From contig QANT01000892.1 of NCBI GenBank assembly GCA_003254885.1, forward strand, positions 1 through 21,317: 21,317 nt of DNA, given 5' to 3'. Each line of letters starts with the position of its first letter. Positions within the stretch are counted from its first letter, which is position 1. Position numbers and translations under genes: made by a program. Under the pieces are notes generated by a model. That model was not told the DNA's origin. It did no database searches and saw only the letters and a list, made by a program, of their open reading frames with translations. The DNA is from Purshia tridentata (lineage: Eukaryota; Streptophyta; Magnoliopsida; Rosales; Rosaceae). Positions 9,621 to 16,774 of the stretch are shown here, piece after piece.

Positions 9621-9866
9621 CCTGCTGTACATGCGCAGGGCCCACGACCTGTCGTACGCATGCAGGGCCAATAGCCTGCCGTACATGCGCAGGGCTCACA
9701 ACCTGCCGTACGCATGCAGGGCCAATAGCCTGCCGTACATGCGCAGGCCTCACAACCTGCCATACGCATGCAGGGCCAATAATCCTGCCGTACATGTGCA
9801 GAGCCAGGGTCTGTCATACACATGCAGGGCCAATATACCTGCCATACGTGCACGCAGGGCCACCCC
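9621..9866. repeat. GC-rich 54-bp minisatellite made of two 27-bp halves
   Basis: Units start at 9621, 9675, 9729, 9784 and 9838 (spacings 54, 54, 55, 54). Each unit is two related halves: CCTGCCGTACATGCGCAGGG followed by a CTCACAA-type tail, and CCTGCCGTACGCATGCAGGG followed by a CCAATAG-type tail. The array therefore has about nine 27-bp half-units. Half-units carry GCATGC or TGCGCA palindromes. Because 27 is a multiple of three, open frames cross the array on both strands as nine-residue repeats, for example GPACVRQVV and GPAHVRQAI on minus. These are by-products of the repeat. The last copies are more diverged. Confidence 0.92.
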
Positions 9867-10290
9867 CAAAGGGCAAGGCATCCCGACACATGGCCTAAAG
9901 CCTATGTGTGTGCCGTGATGGGTCCCAAAGACCTTTATAATTTGATAACCTGAAGGGTACTGCAAAGGTGGTTTGAAAATCCTTTTCCCATAAATCTCTT
10001 GTTGCCCATAAAACATATAACCTTTCCAAAACTGGGAAATCATTAAATCAACAACTATAAAATCCTTTTCAGTAACCAAACCCTTAATATTTCAAGACAC
10101 GAGTAAACCACATATATTTACTTGAGAAATAAAAAAAAACGTTTCCAAGCACATTAAATCCATTTCCATACTCAAGAATCGAATAATATTTCTCAATTCA
10201 TAAACTCAATTAAAACTCAAATATAAATACGAATTAAATCATGAAATTCATAAAGAATTCATAAAAAAAGTTTAGGAATGAAGTCTACTC
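9867..10290. other. AT-rich internal sequence of the element cluster
   Basis: After a short GC-rich tail (to about 9935), the sequence becomes AT-rich with words like AAATCATGAAATTCATAAAG. No gene or RNA is visible. It lies between the minisatellite and the third LTR-like copy and is probably element-internal. Confidence 0.45.
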
Positions 10291-11655
10291 AGAGAGATAG
10301 CCTAGCTTTGGTCTCCGGTTGGATCGTCTCGAGTCTCGGGGTGTCGCCTAACACGAGAACGACAATACGTTAGAATACTAATCAATTTAATTTAAGGTCG
10401 TAAAAACACGTGCACATTCTAGGCCTTACGCTCCAAAATTCTAAATTTAACTATAGCCCAACTTATTTTCCGTCTCGACTCAAAACCCATGCCACTAGCT
10501 TATTTTTAATCCGGTAATTTCCTCAATCAACCTCCATTCTACCAACTTGACCGAGGATCGTCCGGGAGTCGTTTCGACAACCCATAAGCGCCCAATTTCA
10601 CCCCAAACTCACCATTTCTCCAACTTTCTTCAAACTAACCATTCTAATCTTTAATTAGAGGTTCCTAATGATAGAAATTACTCAAAACACCTCACCATTT
10701 GTGTTAATTTTGAAAACCCAAGCCAAACCCGAAATAGGCATAACCCCAATTTCCCCAACTTTCCAATTTCTTCAAATTCCTTAAAATTTCTTGTTCTAAT
10801 CCTCAATTGGAAGTTTCTAAGAGTGATTAATGTCCAAAAATAACTCAAAACACCACCCAATCTTATTTTTCCAAGAGAACCCGAAATGGGTGTGTAAACT
10901 CCAAAAATTGATAAATGAAAATACTCAAATTTAGACGACAATACCTTAGGGGAAAGGAAGCACACGAAGAGGGGAGTAAAACCAACCAAGAATCCGACCC
11001 AAACAGGGCCGGAAATGGCCGGAATCGACGAAGAACGACGGCGGTGGCGCGACTGGAACTGGGCTGCTGCATCTTCAGGGCTGATCAAAATGATGATCTG
11101 AGACTATCAGTGGAAAGGCATCGTCGATAGTTTTCCAACGATACCAAGATCGCCAGAATCGGACATCAAACGAAGAAGTTATGGCTATTCAAAGTTTGGC
11201 CTTGAAGAGGAGGAGAGAGAGTGAAGAGTGAGTGTGCGGGAGAGAGGGGGAGAGGTGAGAGAAATAAAAAGTAGGGGGAAATTTCCAGAATTTTCTGGAA
11301 ATTTAAACCCATTTCAACGTAATTACAAGTTTGCCCCTTACTTTGAACCTTCGTATTTCTCAAACCGTAGCTCCAAATGACGCATGCTACGTGTCTACGA
11401 ACTCGTGAAGTCGAGCTCTACGCAACCATGTCAAAGTCAACTCCAAAATTTGGATAATTTAAAAAGTCAACTTTGGGTCTCTTCTCACGTTCCTAACTTT
11501 CTAACCGGGGCTCTAAATAACCCATGCCACGTGTCAATGAACTCGTGAGCTCAAGACCTTCTTAACGGACCCAAATTCACAGCTAAAATCTTACTAGAAC
11601 CAAAAGTCAACGTTGGGCCCTATTATAGTGTACTTAAAAGGTACGGGTCGTTACA
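10291..11655 (-). mobile_element. Third LTR-like copy, diverged, minus sense
   Basis: Read on minus from 11655, it starts TGTAACGACCCGTACC. It then has TTGACTTTTGG and a GAGTTCATTGACACGTGGCA block, repeated within the copy as GAGTTCGTAGACACGTAGCA with GGAGCTACGGTTTGA. A CT-rich leader (plus 11205-11265 purine tract) and a GC-rich section (about 10975-11070) follow. Further in is GGCGACACCCCGAGACTCGA (about 10327-10346). The order matches the other two copies but the sequence is much more diverged. The 136-codon minus frame (10678-11088) starts in the GC-rich leader and shows no recognisable domain. Confidence 0.65.
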
Positions 11656-11659
11656 ATAT

Positions 11660-12448
11660 AATTGTTATCAATTAAATAAAATAAATAAATGGTTTCGAAT
11701 TAAAGAGTGATTTTTTGACCAAACTGTTGATTTTTTCTATTTAACTGACAACAATTCTATAATCAAATGATTTCCGATTGAGTTGATTTTTTCTATAGAT
11801 GATCTATAATAGATGATTTAAAATATGAACGGTTCCGATTATGCACCAACATTGCTGAAATTATAATTTGAAAGGATGGGGTGACCTTGAGGTACCCCCA
11901 AGGGGTGACCCAAAAATTGTTCTATCAGAAGGTATTATAGGAGTAATGAGGGGTGTGAAGAGTGTTTTAATATTTTTCTCAATTTAATGGTGCTTGTATA
12001 AATAAGGTAGTGGGGAAATCGGACATATATGAAGGTGTTAATATAATCACTCATTCCAAAAGCTTGAAAATGAATATTGTTTGGAAATGTTGGAAATCAT
12101 AATCAAAAAATAAATTTTAGGGCTTTTATTTTTAGCCCAAAATGCCACCAACACAAAATAAACCCACATGTGGAAGCTTCATTTTAAGCCGGTTCAGTTT
12201 AATGAGTCAAACGCTTACATCTCATTTTTAACTTTTTTATTTTTTTTTTTATAAAACTATTGACCAGTTTTACTACAACCCACATTGTTCAATAGTTTCA
12301 TGAATAATTGTAACACAAATCGTATGACATAATATTTAAACTAATGTCTTATTTTTTTTGTTACATATACATGTGAAAAACAAAGTAAAATAAAACAACA
12401 CAACACAAAACGTAAAAGTATAATCATTTAAAATTACATCTGCCATAA
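11660..12448. other. AT-rich intergenic sequence, no gene seen
   Basis: Nothing gene-like is visible. A local GC-rich patch at about 11877-11911 contains GGGTGACC twice around TTGAGGTACCCCCAA, an imperfect palindrome. There is a T-run at 12238-12250. The segment ends at the target-site duplication of the Mutator-like element. Confidence 0.5.
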
Positions 12449-12457
12449 TTTTATATA

Positions 12458-12590
12458 GGGAAACTTAGGCTTAGGTCCCTCAAGATAACATTGTTTAGGT
12501 CAAAGCCGGCGGAGATTTAAAATTCGTAATCAAGTCCTTTTCTGCCATATAGGATTTGCCATGTAGGATTATTTTATTCTAAAATTTTCC
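12458..12590. repeat. Left terminal inverted repeat of the MULE
   Basis: It begins GGGAAACTTAGGCTTAGGTC, continues through GTTTAGGTCAAAG and AAATTCGTAATCAAGTCC, and ends around the ATGTAGGATT words. The partner is at 13780-13905 in inverse orientation (TAAGTCC, CTTAGACAAAG, AAATTCATAATAAAATCC). The inner limit is approximate. Confidence 0.75.
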
Positions 12591-12721
12591 ATATTATTTG
12601 AAATATTTTAAAATAATAATTCATTAGATTTTAAATTCCAAAAGTTTGAAATTTAAATCCCATAATTTAAGGGATTTAAATCCTAAACTTAGATTTGAAT
12701 TTTAAAATTCCACAAGTTATG

Positions 12722-12821
12722 AAATTTAAACTCTAAACTTAAATTTAAACCTTAATTCTCAAACTTATACCCAAATTTAAACTCTAAACTTAAATTTAAA
12801 CCTTAATTCTCAAACTTATAC
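12722..12821. repeat. 51-bp tandem duplication inside the MULE
   Basis: Copies starting at 12722 and 12773 share AAATTTAAACTCTAAACTTA followed by AATTTAAACCTTAATTCTCA and AACTTATAC. Related ATTTAAATCC words occur just upstream (12640-12715). The region is very AT-rich and has no coding content. Confidence 0.88.
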
Positions 12822-12905
12822 GAAATTTTGATTTAAAACATAAACTAGAATATTCAAAATATTCATCCCATAACCTAATCTCTAAACATGAATTGAAATA
12901 CAGGG

Positions 12906-13062
12906 ATTGGAAAGTTGTACCAATAACGGGGTTGGTACATTTCATTTGTACCAATACCTAGATTGGTACATTTCAATTGTACCAATAACTGAATTGGTAC
13001 ATTTTTATTTTACCAATATATAGGTTGGTACATTATATTTGTACCCATACGCAGATTGGGAC
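12906..13062. repeat. 31-bp palindromic tandem array (locus 1, inside the MULE)
   Basis: Units start at 12932, 12963, 12994 and 13025 with a period of exactly 31, plus partial flanking units. The unit design is TTGGTACA, 7 bases, TGTACCAA, then 8 variable bases, so each unit is itself a hairpin with 8-bp arms. The third unit is mutated (ATTTTACCAAT) and the fourth partly so (TTGTACCCAT). The same design and period occur at 15096-15183, outside this element. The array lies immediately downstream of the polygalacturonase remnant. Confidence 0.9.
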
Positions 13063-13100
13063 CCTATGTTCATGAACGACTTCAAAATATGAACAAGCTA

Positions 13101-13442
13101 CAATTTAAACATATTTCCCCTAGGTGTTTCCATTGTTGGCAGACCATAATAACTTTATTCAGCTTCATACAGAGCCTTCCATTTTTTTTAAAAAAAGCCT
13201 ATCAAATATTGCATATATATAAATTAGAAATTAAACAATTTATTATTTTTCAAAGAAGCAAAACCCAAATAGAAAAACTGCAAAATTAACAAAGTTGAAG
13301 GCAATAATATTTTACTTGAGAATCATCATTTCGACCATCTCCAGTGGCACCATGGTCAACTACGTTGAAAACATTTGAGCTTTCACACACAGCCTCAATG
13401 TAGACAAAACTCGTTAAACAATGCAAATGATAAAAAGAGTGC
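13101..13442 (-). pseudogene. Captured polygalacturonase (GH28) gene fragment, exons 1-2
   Basis: On minus, an open stretch from about 13442 to 13316 ends in VFNVVDHGATGDGRNDDSQ. This is the conserved N-terminal signature of plant polygalacturonases (family consensus close to FNVxDYGAxGDGxTDDSQAF), which hydrolyse pectin in the cell wall after secretion. The residues before it (LHCLTSFVYIEAVCESS) could be a worn signal peptide; no ATG is in frame. A GT donor follows at 13315-13314 after the Q codon. An intron of 115 bp ends in AG at 13200-13199, and exon 2 resumes GCTTTTTTTAAA (A-F-F-K). There a homopolymer run shifts the frame, giving WKALYEAE, a stop, then GLPTMETPRGNMFKL and another stop. 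Catalytic parts of GH28 are absent. The fragment sits inside the MULE, next to a CT-rich leader-like tract (plus 13490-13565), so it is a captured and decayed gene 5' end. The identification rests on motif recognition. Confidence 0.82.
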
Positions 13443-13489
13443 CCTATAAATCTTGCCCGTATATATTGAAGGGAAACATACTGGTAGGG

Positions 13490-13565
13490 CAGATAAAGAG
13501 AGGGTGAGAAAGAAAGCGAAAAAAACGTAGAGTAAAGAGAGGGAGAGGTGTAAAGAGAGAGAACA
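13490..13565 (-). other. CT-rich leader-like tract upstream of the captured gene
   Basis: The plus strand shows a purine run of GAGAGGGTGAGAAAGAAAG type, so the minus strand is pyrimidine-rich, directly upstream of the polygalacturonase remnant. Plant transcription-start regions and 5'UTRs often look like this, so the capture may have included the donor gene's leader. It is not diagnostic on its own. Confidence 0.4.
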
Positions 13566-13779
13566 TATACAGGAATAAAAATAAATAAATTCTAATGATA
13601 ATTATTTCATGCATTAAATTCAAATTCAAAATATGATAATGTTGTTTTAAAAAAAAAGATAATGCTGAACAATATCTACATAATAATGATAATTATCAGC
13701 TTAAAATTAGGATATGATAATTAATATTAAGAAATTAAAATTTTAAGGAAAATAATCAGAATTGTTGACGTGTAATTAA

Positions 13780-13905
13780 CATTCTGACGTGGCACTTAGT
13801 AAAAGGACTTTGTTATGAATTAAAAGGATTTTATTATGAATTTTAAAACACCCCTGGTCTTTGTCTAAGAATTGTTTTTCCAAAGGACTTATGTCTAATT
13901 ATCTC
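13780..13905. repeat. Right terminal inverted repeat of the MULE
   Basis: Read inward on minus from 13905 it starts GAGATAATTAGACATAAGTC, then CTTAGACAAAGACC, AAATTCATAATAAAATCC and AACAAAGTCC. It is followed on the outside by TTTTATATA. The inner limit is approximate. Confidence 0.75.
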
Positions 13906-13952
13906 TTTTATATATTACAGTTGTAATAGTTTCAAGGGTTTCAACCGTCCAT

Positions 13953-13980
13953 TACAAAAATAAAATAAAATAAAATAAAA
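13953..13980. repeat. (AAAAT)n microsatellite
   Basis: A run of AAAAT units, about five copies, just outside the right target duplication of the MULE. The following stretch to 14320 has no gene; its AT-rich open frame at 14131-14382 shows no recognisable features. Confidence 0.85.
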
Positions 13981-14322
13981 GAGTCATCGAGTACTCGCCG
14001 TAAAGGATTTAGCACTCAACCCTACACAAACACAGGGTAGACATATATAGCGAAGTTTTTCTTAACATTTTTAGAAATTATTGAACCCTTTAGCATCACC
14101 CGTAACATTTTAAAAATATTTTAACTTTAAGTGGTCTTTTTATGTTTTTTTGGTTGCCCATGCTTCCCTTGGTTACGATTTTATAATACAAATAAACTTG
14201 AACTACGCTTTTTGAAATTTAGTATTAGGCTGTTTATCTACCTAAAATACTTTGTTAAAACCACGATCAGTGGTATTTTCATATTTATTTCTGTGGATTC
14301 TTTATATAAATTAGCTGTTATT

Positions 14323-14344
14323 ATCTCTCTCTCTCTCTCTCTCT
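14323..14344. repeat. (TC)n microsatellite
   Basis: A pure TC dinucleotide run of about 11 units. Similar CT-rich runs occur inside both copies of the downstream duplication (about 14590-14636 and 14922-14946), which suggests a common origin or a shared tendency to expand. Confidence 0.9.
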
Positions 14345-14414
14345 GTGGCTTGTACATTAAACTTGGAGGTTTTCTTGTTTGAATACCACACTGTTGATTA
14401 GGTTAGTAAGCAGG

Positions 14415-15035
14415 GATCATAAAAGATGAAAGTGATGAGGGATTTTTGATGACTGAATTCAACAAGGAAGATCCATATAGGTATATGTTGGATCTCTAAA
14501 TAGTTATCGTCCAAGTACACATGTAAAGTTGTAATATAATGATTGTCGTTATAGTTGATTTTACTAACCATTAGGCAATGAGAGTGTTTTCTCTCTTTCT
14601 CTTTCTCTCACTCTCTCTCTCTCTCTTTCTCTCTCAAATGGATGTTGGTTCAGTCGAAATGTACCAAACCATGTTTTGATACATTTGAAATGTACCAAAT
14701 AAAATGTACCAACTCACATATTTTGTACACCTAAACATACCAATCTCCAAGATCATAAAAGATGAAAGTGATGAGGGATTTTGATGCATAAATTCAACAA
14801 GGAAGATCCATATAGGTATATGTTGGATCTCTAAATAGTTATCCTCCAAGTACACATGTAAAGTTGTAATCTCATGATTGTCATTATTGTTGATTTTATT
14901 AATCATTGGGTGATGAGAGTGTTTTCTCTCTCTCTCTCTCTCTCTCAAATGAGATCGAAATGTACCAAACCTTGTTTTGATACATTTGAAATGTACCATT
15001 TACATATTTTGTACACCTAAATATACCAATCTCCA
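14415..15035. repeat. Tandem duplication of a 336-bp unit with CT tract
   Basis: Copy 1 (14415-14750) and copy 2 (14751-15035) both begin GATCATAAAAGATGAAAGTG. In order they then share GGAAGATCCATATAGGTATA, GTTGGATCTCTAAATAG, CAAGTACACATGTAAAG, GAGTGTTTTCTCTC with a CT run, GAAATGTACCAAACC, and a TTTTGTACACCTAAA.ATACC end reaching CAATCTCCA. Copy 2 is about 50 bp shorter, mainly in the CT run and by loss of an AAATAAAATGTACCAACTC stretch. There is no coding potential beyond low-complexity frames. Confidence 0.92.
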
Positions 15036-15095
15036 CATTTGGATTCGGCTTCCATGGTTGAGCTTTAGTTTTTTGGTAGTGGTTGTATAGTACTT

Positions 15096-15183
15096 TTGGT
15101 ACAACTAAAATGTACCAACACACATATTGGTACAACTAAAATGTACCAACACGCATATTGATACAATTAAAATGTACCAAATA
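15096..15183. repeat. 31-bp palindromic tandem array (locus 2)
   Basis: Units start at 15096, 15127 and 15158 with a period of exactly 31. Each is TTGGTACA, ACTAAAA, TGTACCAA, then a CACACATA-type spacer; the third is partly mutated (TTGATACA, ATTAAAA). The architecture equals that of the array at 12906-13062, 2.1 kb away inside the MULE, although the spacers differ. Single TGTACCAA words also occur in both copies of the 336-bp unit just upstream. Confidence 0.9.
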
Positions 15184-15506
15184 CCCACGTTAAGGCTTTA
15201 GTTTTCAGGTTTATGGATTATGTTGTAGGATGAAACGTTTTGGAACTTCTAATTTAGGTTTTAAATCTAATTTTGGGTATAAGCAAGGTGTTAAATTTCG
15301 AAAATTTTGGTGAAATTTCGCCAAAATTTTCGTTTTTGAGAGGAGTCGAAATTTTGGAGCCATATCATAAAAATTTTGAGTAGATTTCGAAAATTTCGGC
15401 GAAATACCCGAAATATACTGAAATTTTTGAAATTGTGATCAAACCATGAAATCCAAAATCAAATTACACAAAATTGGCACCTCAAATCTTAGGGGAATGA
15501 AAGCCT

Positions 15507-15746
15507 ATGGTGAGAGAAGAAAAACTCACAAAAAAATTGGATGATCGGAGCTCGGAGGTGGCCGAAATCGGCGAAAGAATCCGACGGTGGCTAGCTTTTA
15601 TTTATCAATTCCGATGCACGTGGTGGCTAGCTGGCGTGGAGGAAGGGTGGGAGAAGATGGCTGGTGCCTGGGAGTCTCGCTGGTGGCCTTGGGTTGACCC
15701 GAAAAGGCCGGCATGGTGGCCGAAAATGGAGGTGGTGCTGCTATAA
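15507..15746 (+). other. GC-richer insert in the candidate TIR element; unrecognised
   Basis: A 79-codon frame rich in W, E, K and R (for example RRWLAFIYQF, WWLAGVEEGW) lies in a stretch of higher G+C than its surroundings. It may be captured genic DNA, possibly read on the other strand as a leader (minus: SFTFFFSSSLIAAPPPFS). I recognise no family, and neither frame shows splice-consistent continuation. Confidence 0.2.
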
Positions 15747-15747
15747 G

Positions 15748-15935
15748 GGAGGAAGAAAAAAAAAAGGTGAAGGAAGAAGGACTCACGGGCAGGGAGGAGA
15801 GAGGAATGAAGAAAAAAAGAAAAAAAAGGGGTGAGGTGGGCTAGGCTCTCACGGGCAACTGGGAAAAAGTAGAGAAAAAAAGGAAGGAAAGAAAAAAAAA
15901 GGAATTAAAGGAAAGAAAAAAAAATTTAGAATTGA
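15748..15935 (+). repeat. Polypurine tract (GGAAGAAAAAAAAAGG-type)
   Basis: Nearly 190 bases consist mostly of G and A (AGGAAGAAAAAAAA, AAAGGAAGGAAAGAAAA). They are interrupted only by short words such as GCTAGGCTCTCACGGGC, which echoes ACTCACGGGC at 15780. The tract may form non-B DNA; on minus it is a pyrimidine leader-like tract. Confidence 0.7.
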
Positions 15936-16229
15936 ATAGAATTTGACCGTTTAAGATATTTAGATAATTGAAAAAAAATAATTTGAGATTTTGTTTAGTT
16001 CTTTAGCTTTGGATTTCATTTGGTCTTTATTTTTGAGATTTTGTTTGGTTTTTGGTTTTGGGGTTTCATTTTATTATTTTTAAACCCTAAATCCTTATAG
16101 ATTTCTATACACAAAAGTATTTAAAAATACCATAAAAGGCCTAAATCTCTAATATTTTATATCTTATTCTAAAAAATATAAAATATAAATAATATACTAA
16201 TTTCATTTATTAATTAAACTAATTTTATT

Positions 16230-16230
16230 N
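16230..16230. other. Ambiguous base (N)
   Basis: A single undetermined base lies in an AT-rich stretch inside the candidate TIR element. It marks an assembly or base-call uncertainty in low-complexity sequence. Confidence 0.99.
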
Positions 16231-16397
16231 ATTATACTAATTTTATTTAAGTGTATTTGTCTCCAGCGCACATTATAATCACCTTAACACATGAAACTTA
16301 TTATAAAATTTGGTTTGTTCAATATTTTTTTATCAATATAGTAAATTATATGTTAAATAAACATATAGTAAAGTTTCATTCAAAATTTCCGTATTTT

Positions 16398-16514
16398 AAT
16401 AGTAATTTCCATTATTTCTCTCAAAACCCTAACGAAATCGAAATTTTCTCGAAATTTCCAATTTCCATCGAAACTTTTATCAAAAATTTTCCAATAACCG
16501 AAATTTAACTCCAG
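16398..16514. repeat. Dispersed repeat, GAAATTTCG-rich (copy B)
   Basis: Same-orientation match to 1-122: AATAGTAATTTCCAT, CTCTCAAAACCCTAA, TCGAAATTTTCTCGAAATTT, ending CCGAAATTTAACTCC. A short indel around TTTCCAATTTCC distinguishes the copies. It ends about 150 bp upstream of the BTF3 TATA-like box. Confidence 0.8.
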
Positions 16515-16605
16515 GTGCGTACCCTGATTTTTCATTTTCCATTTGAATAATCACGCTACTTCGCGTTGGAAAAAAAAGTGGCAAGCAAATCCCGATCACA
16601 ATTAG

Positions 16606-16670
16606 GACACGTGTCAATCGAGCTCATTTGATGACCGTCGGATGTCGAGCACTGAGAGGGCTTTTATAAT
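16606..16670 (+). promoter_or_regulatory. Putative BTF3 core promoter: G-box palindrome and TATA-like box
   Basis: GACACGTGTC at 16606-16615 is a perfect 10-bp palindrome with the CACGTG core bound by plant bZIP and bHLH factors. TTTATAAT at 16663-16670 is a TATA-like box about 50 bp downstream. A start near 16695-16705 would place a pyrimidine-rich leader (TATTCTCTATCTCTTCTTATC) at the 5' end of the transcript. The start site is inferred from spacing and composition. A TE-like repeat ends at about 16523, so the proximal promoter is short unless it includes that repeat. Confidence 0.6.
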
Positions 16671-16699
16671 GAGAAGAAACCTAACCTTAGCGCCGTCTG

Positions 16700-16774
16700 A
16701 GGGCTTGGCTTCGTATTCTCTATCTCTTCTTATCTCACACCCACAAAAGCCCTACGAAACCCAAAACCCCAAAG
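16700..16774 (+). other. Inferred 5'UTR exon 1 of BTF3
   Basis: A CT-rich leader ends at CCCAAAACCCCAAAG|GTTAAACTC, a plausible donor at 16775. The next exon begins right at the start codon after TTTAACGCAG at 18199, so exon 1 would be wholly untranslated. The 5' end is approximate, and another GT between 16775 and about 16890 could be the real donor. Confidence 0.55.

Larger units (their letters stand above)
5789..11655. mobile_element. Nested cluster of TGTAACACCCCG-ended elements
   Basis: Three related segments share the end motif TGTAAC[A/G][C/A]CCCG: one on plus starting at 5789 and two on minus starting at 9322 and 11655. Each is followed in its own sense by AAAAGTTGACTTT/TTGACTTTGGG words, a GAGTTCGTAGACACGTAGCA-like block, a GAGCTACGGTTTGA block, and a CT-rich leader before GC-rich sequence. 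TG...CA ends with CCCCG/CGGGG inverted termini are typical of plant Ty3/gypsy LTRs, so an LTR origin is the leading idea. No gag, pol or integrase frame and no primer-binding site are visible, so this is non-autonomous. AATAT occurs on both sides (5785-5789, 11655-11659), but it overlaps the TG/CA ends and may be chance. Confidence 0.65.
12449..13914. mobile_element. Non-autonomous Mutator-like element (Pack-MULE) with perfect 9-bp TSD
   Basis: The direct repeat TTTTATATA flanks the element at 12449-12457 and 13906-13914. The element itself is 12458-13905 (1,448 bp). Its ends are inverted: GGGAAACTTAGGCTTAGGTCC on the left against GAGATAATTAGACATAAGTCC read inward from 13905, 15 of 21 positions identical. 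Similarity continues inward through TTTAAAATTC[G/A]TAAT and AA[A/G]TCCTTTT blocks to about 12590 and 13780. A 9-bp target duplication and long TIRs beginning with a G-rich word are the hallmark of plant Mutator-like elements. No MURA-type transposase frame is present. The interior holds two small tandem arrays and a polygalacturonase gene remnant. The TIR mismatches show the copy is not recent. Confidence 0.85.
15276..16523. mobile_element. Candidate TIR element with GAAATTTCG-rich ends
   Basis: The left end GGTATAAGCAAGG.TGTTAAATTTCG (15276-15300) is inverted relative to CGAAATTTAACTCCAGGTGC.GTACC (to 16523). About 120 bp at each side are rich in GAAATTTCG/CGAAATTTC words. Flanks CTAATTTTG (15267-15275) and CTGATTTTT (16524-16532) match at 7 of 9 positions, which would fit a decayed 9-bp duplication as in Mutator-like elements. 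The right 117 bases recur at 1-122. The interior has a GC-richer stretch (15507-15746), a polypurine tract and AT-rich sequence, but no transposase. The boundaries are an inference. Confidence 0.45.

Noticed and set aside
9621..9866. CRISPR-like array
   Set aside because: The units are contiguous with no unique spacers of constant length, and the sequence is plant nuclear DNA. It is a minisatellite.
9394..9918. Repeat-containing frames on both strands (133, 106 and 95 codons) as repeat proteins
   Set aside because: The minisatellite period of 27 keeps all frames open by arithmetic, so open frames on both strands are expected without selection.
5785..11659. AATAT on both sides as the target duplication of one 5.9-kb element
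   Set aside because: It overlaps the TG and CA termini expected for an LTR, and a 5-base AT-only match is likely by chance here. It is mentioned as a hint only.
14634..15135. Minus-strand frames of 121 and 78 codons containing MYQN/FRCTKYV repeats
   Set aside because: They are translations of the CT run and TGTACCAA repeats inside the 336-bp duplication. The repeated peptide words follow from the DNA repeats.
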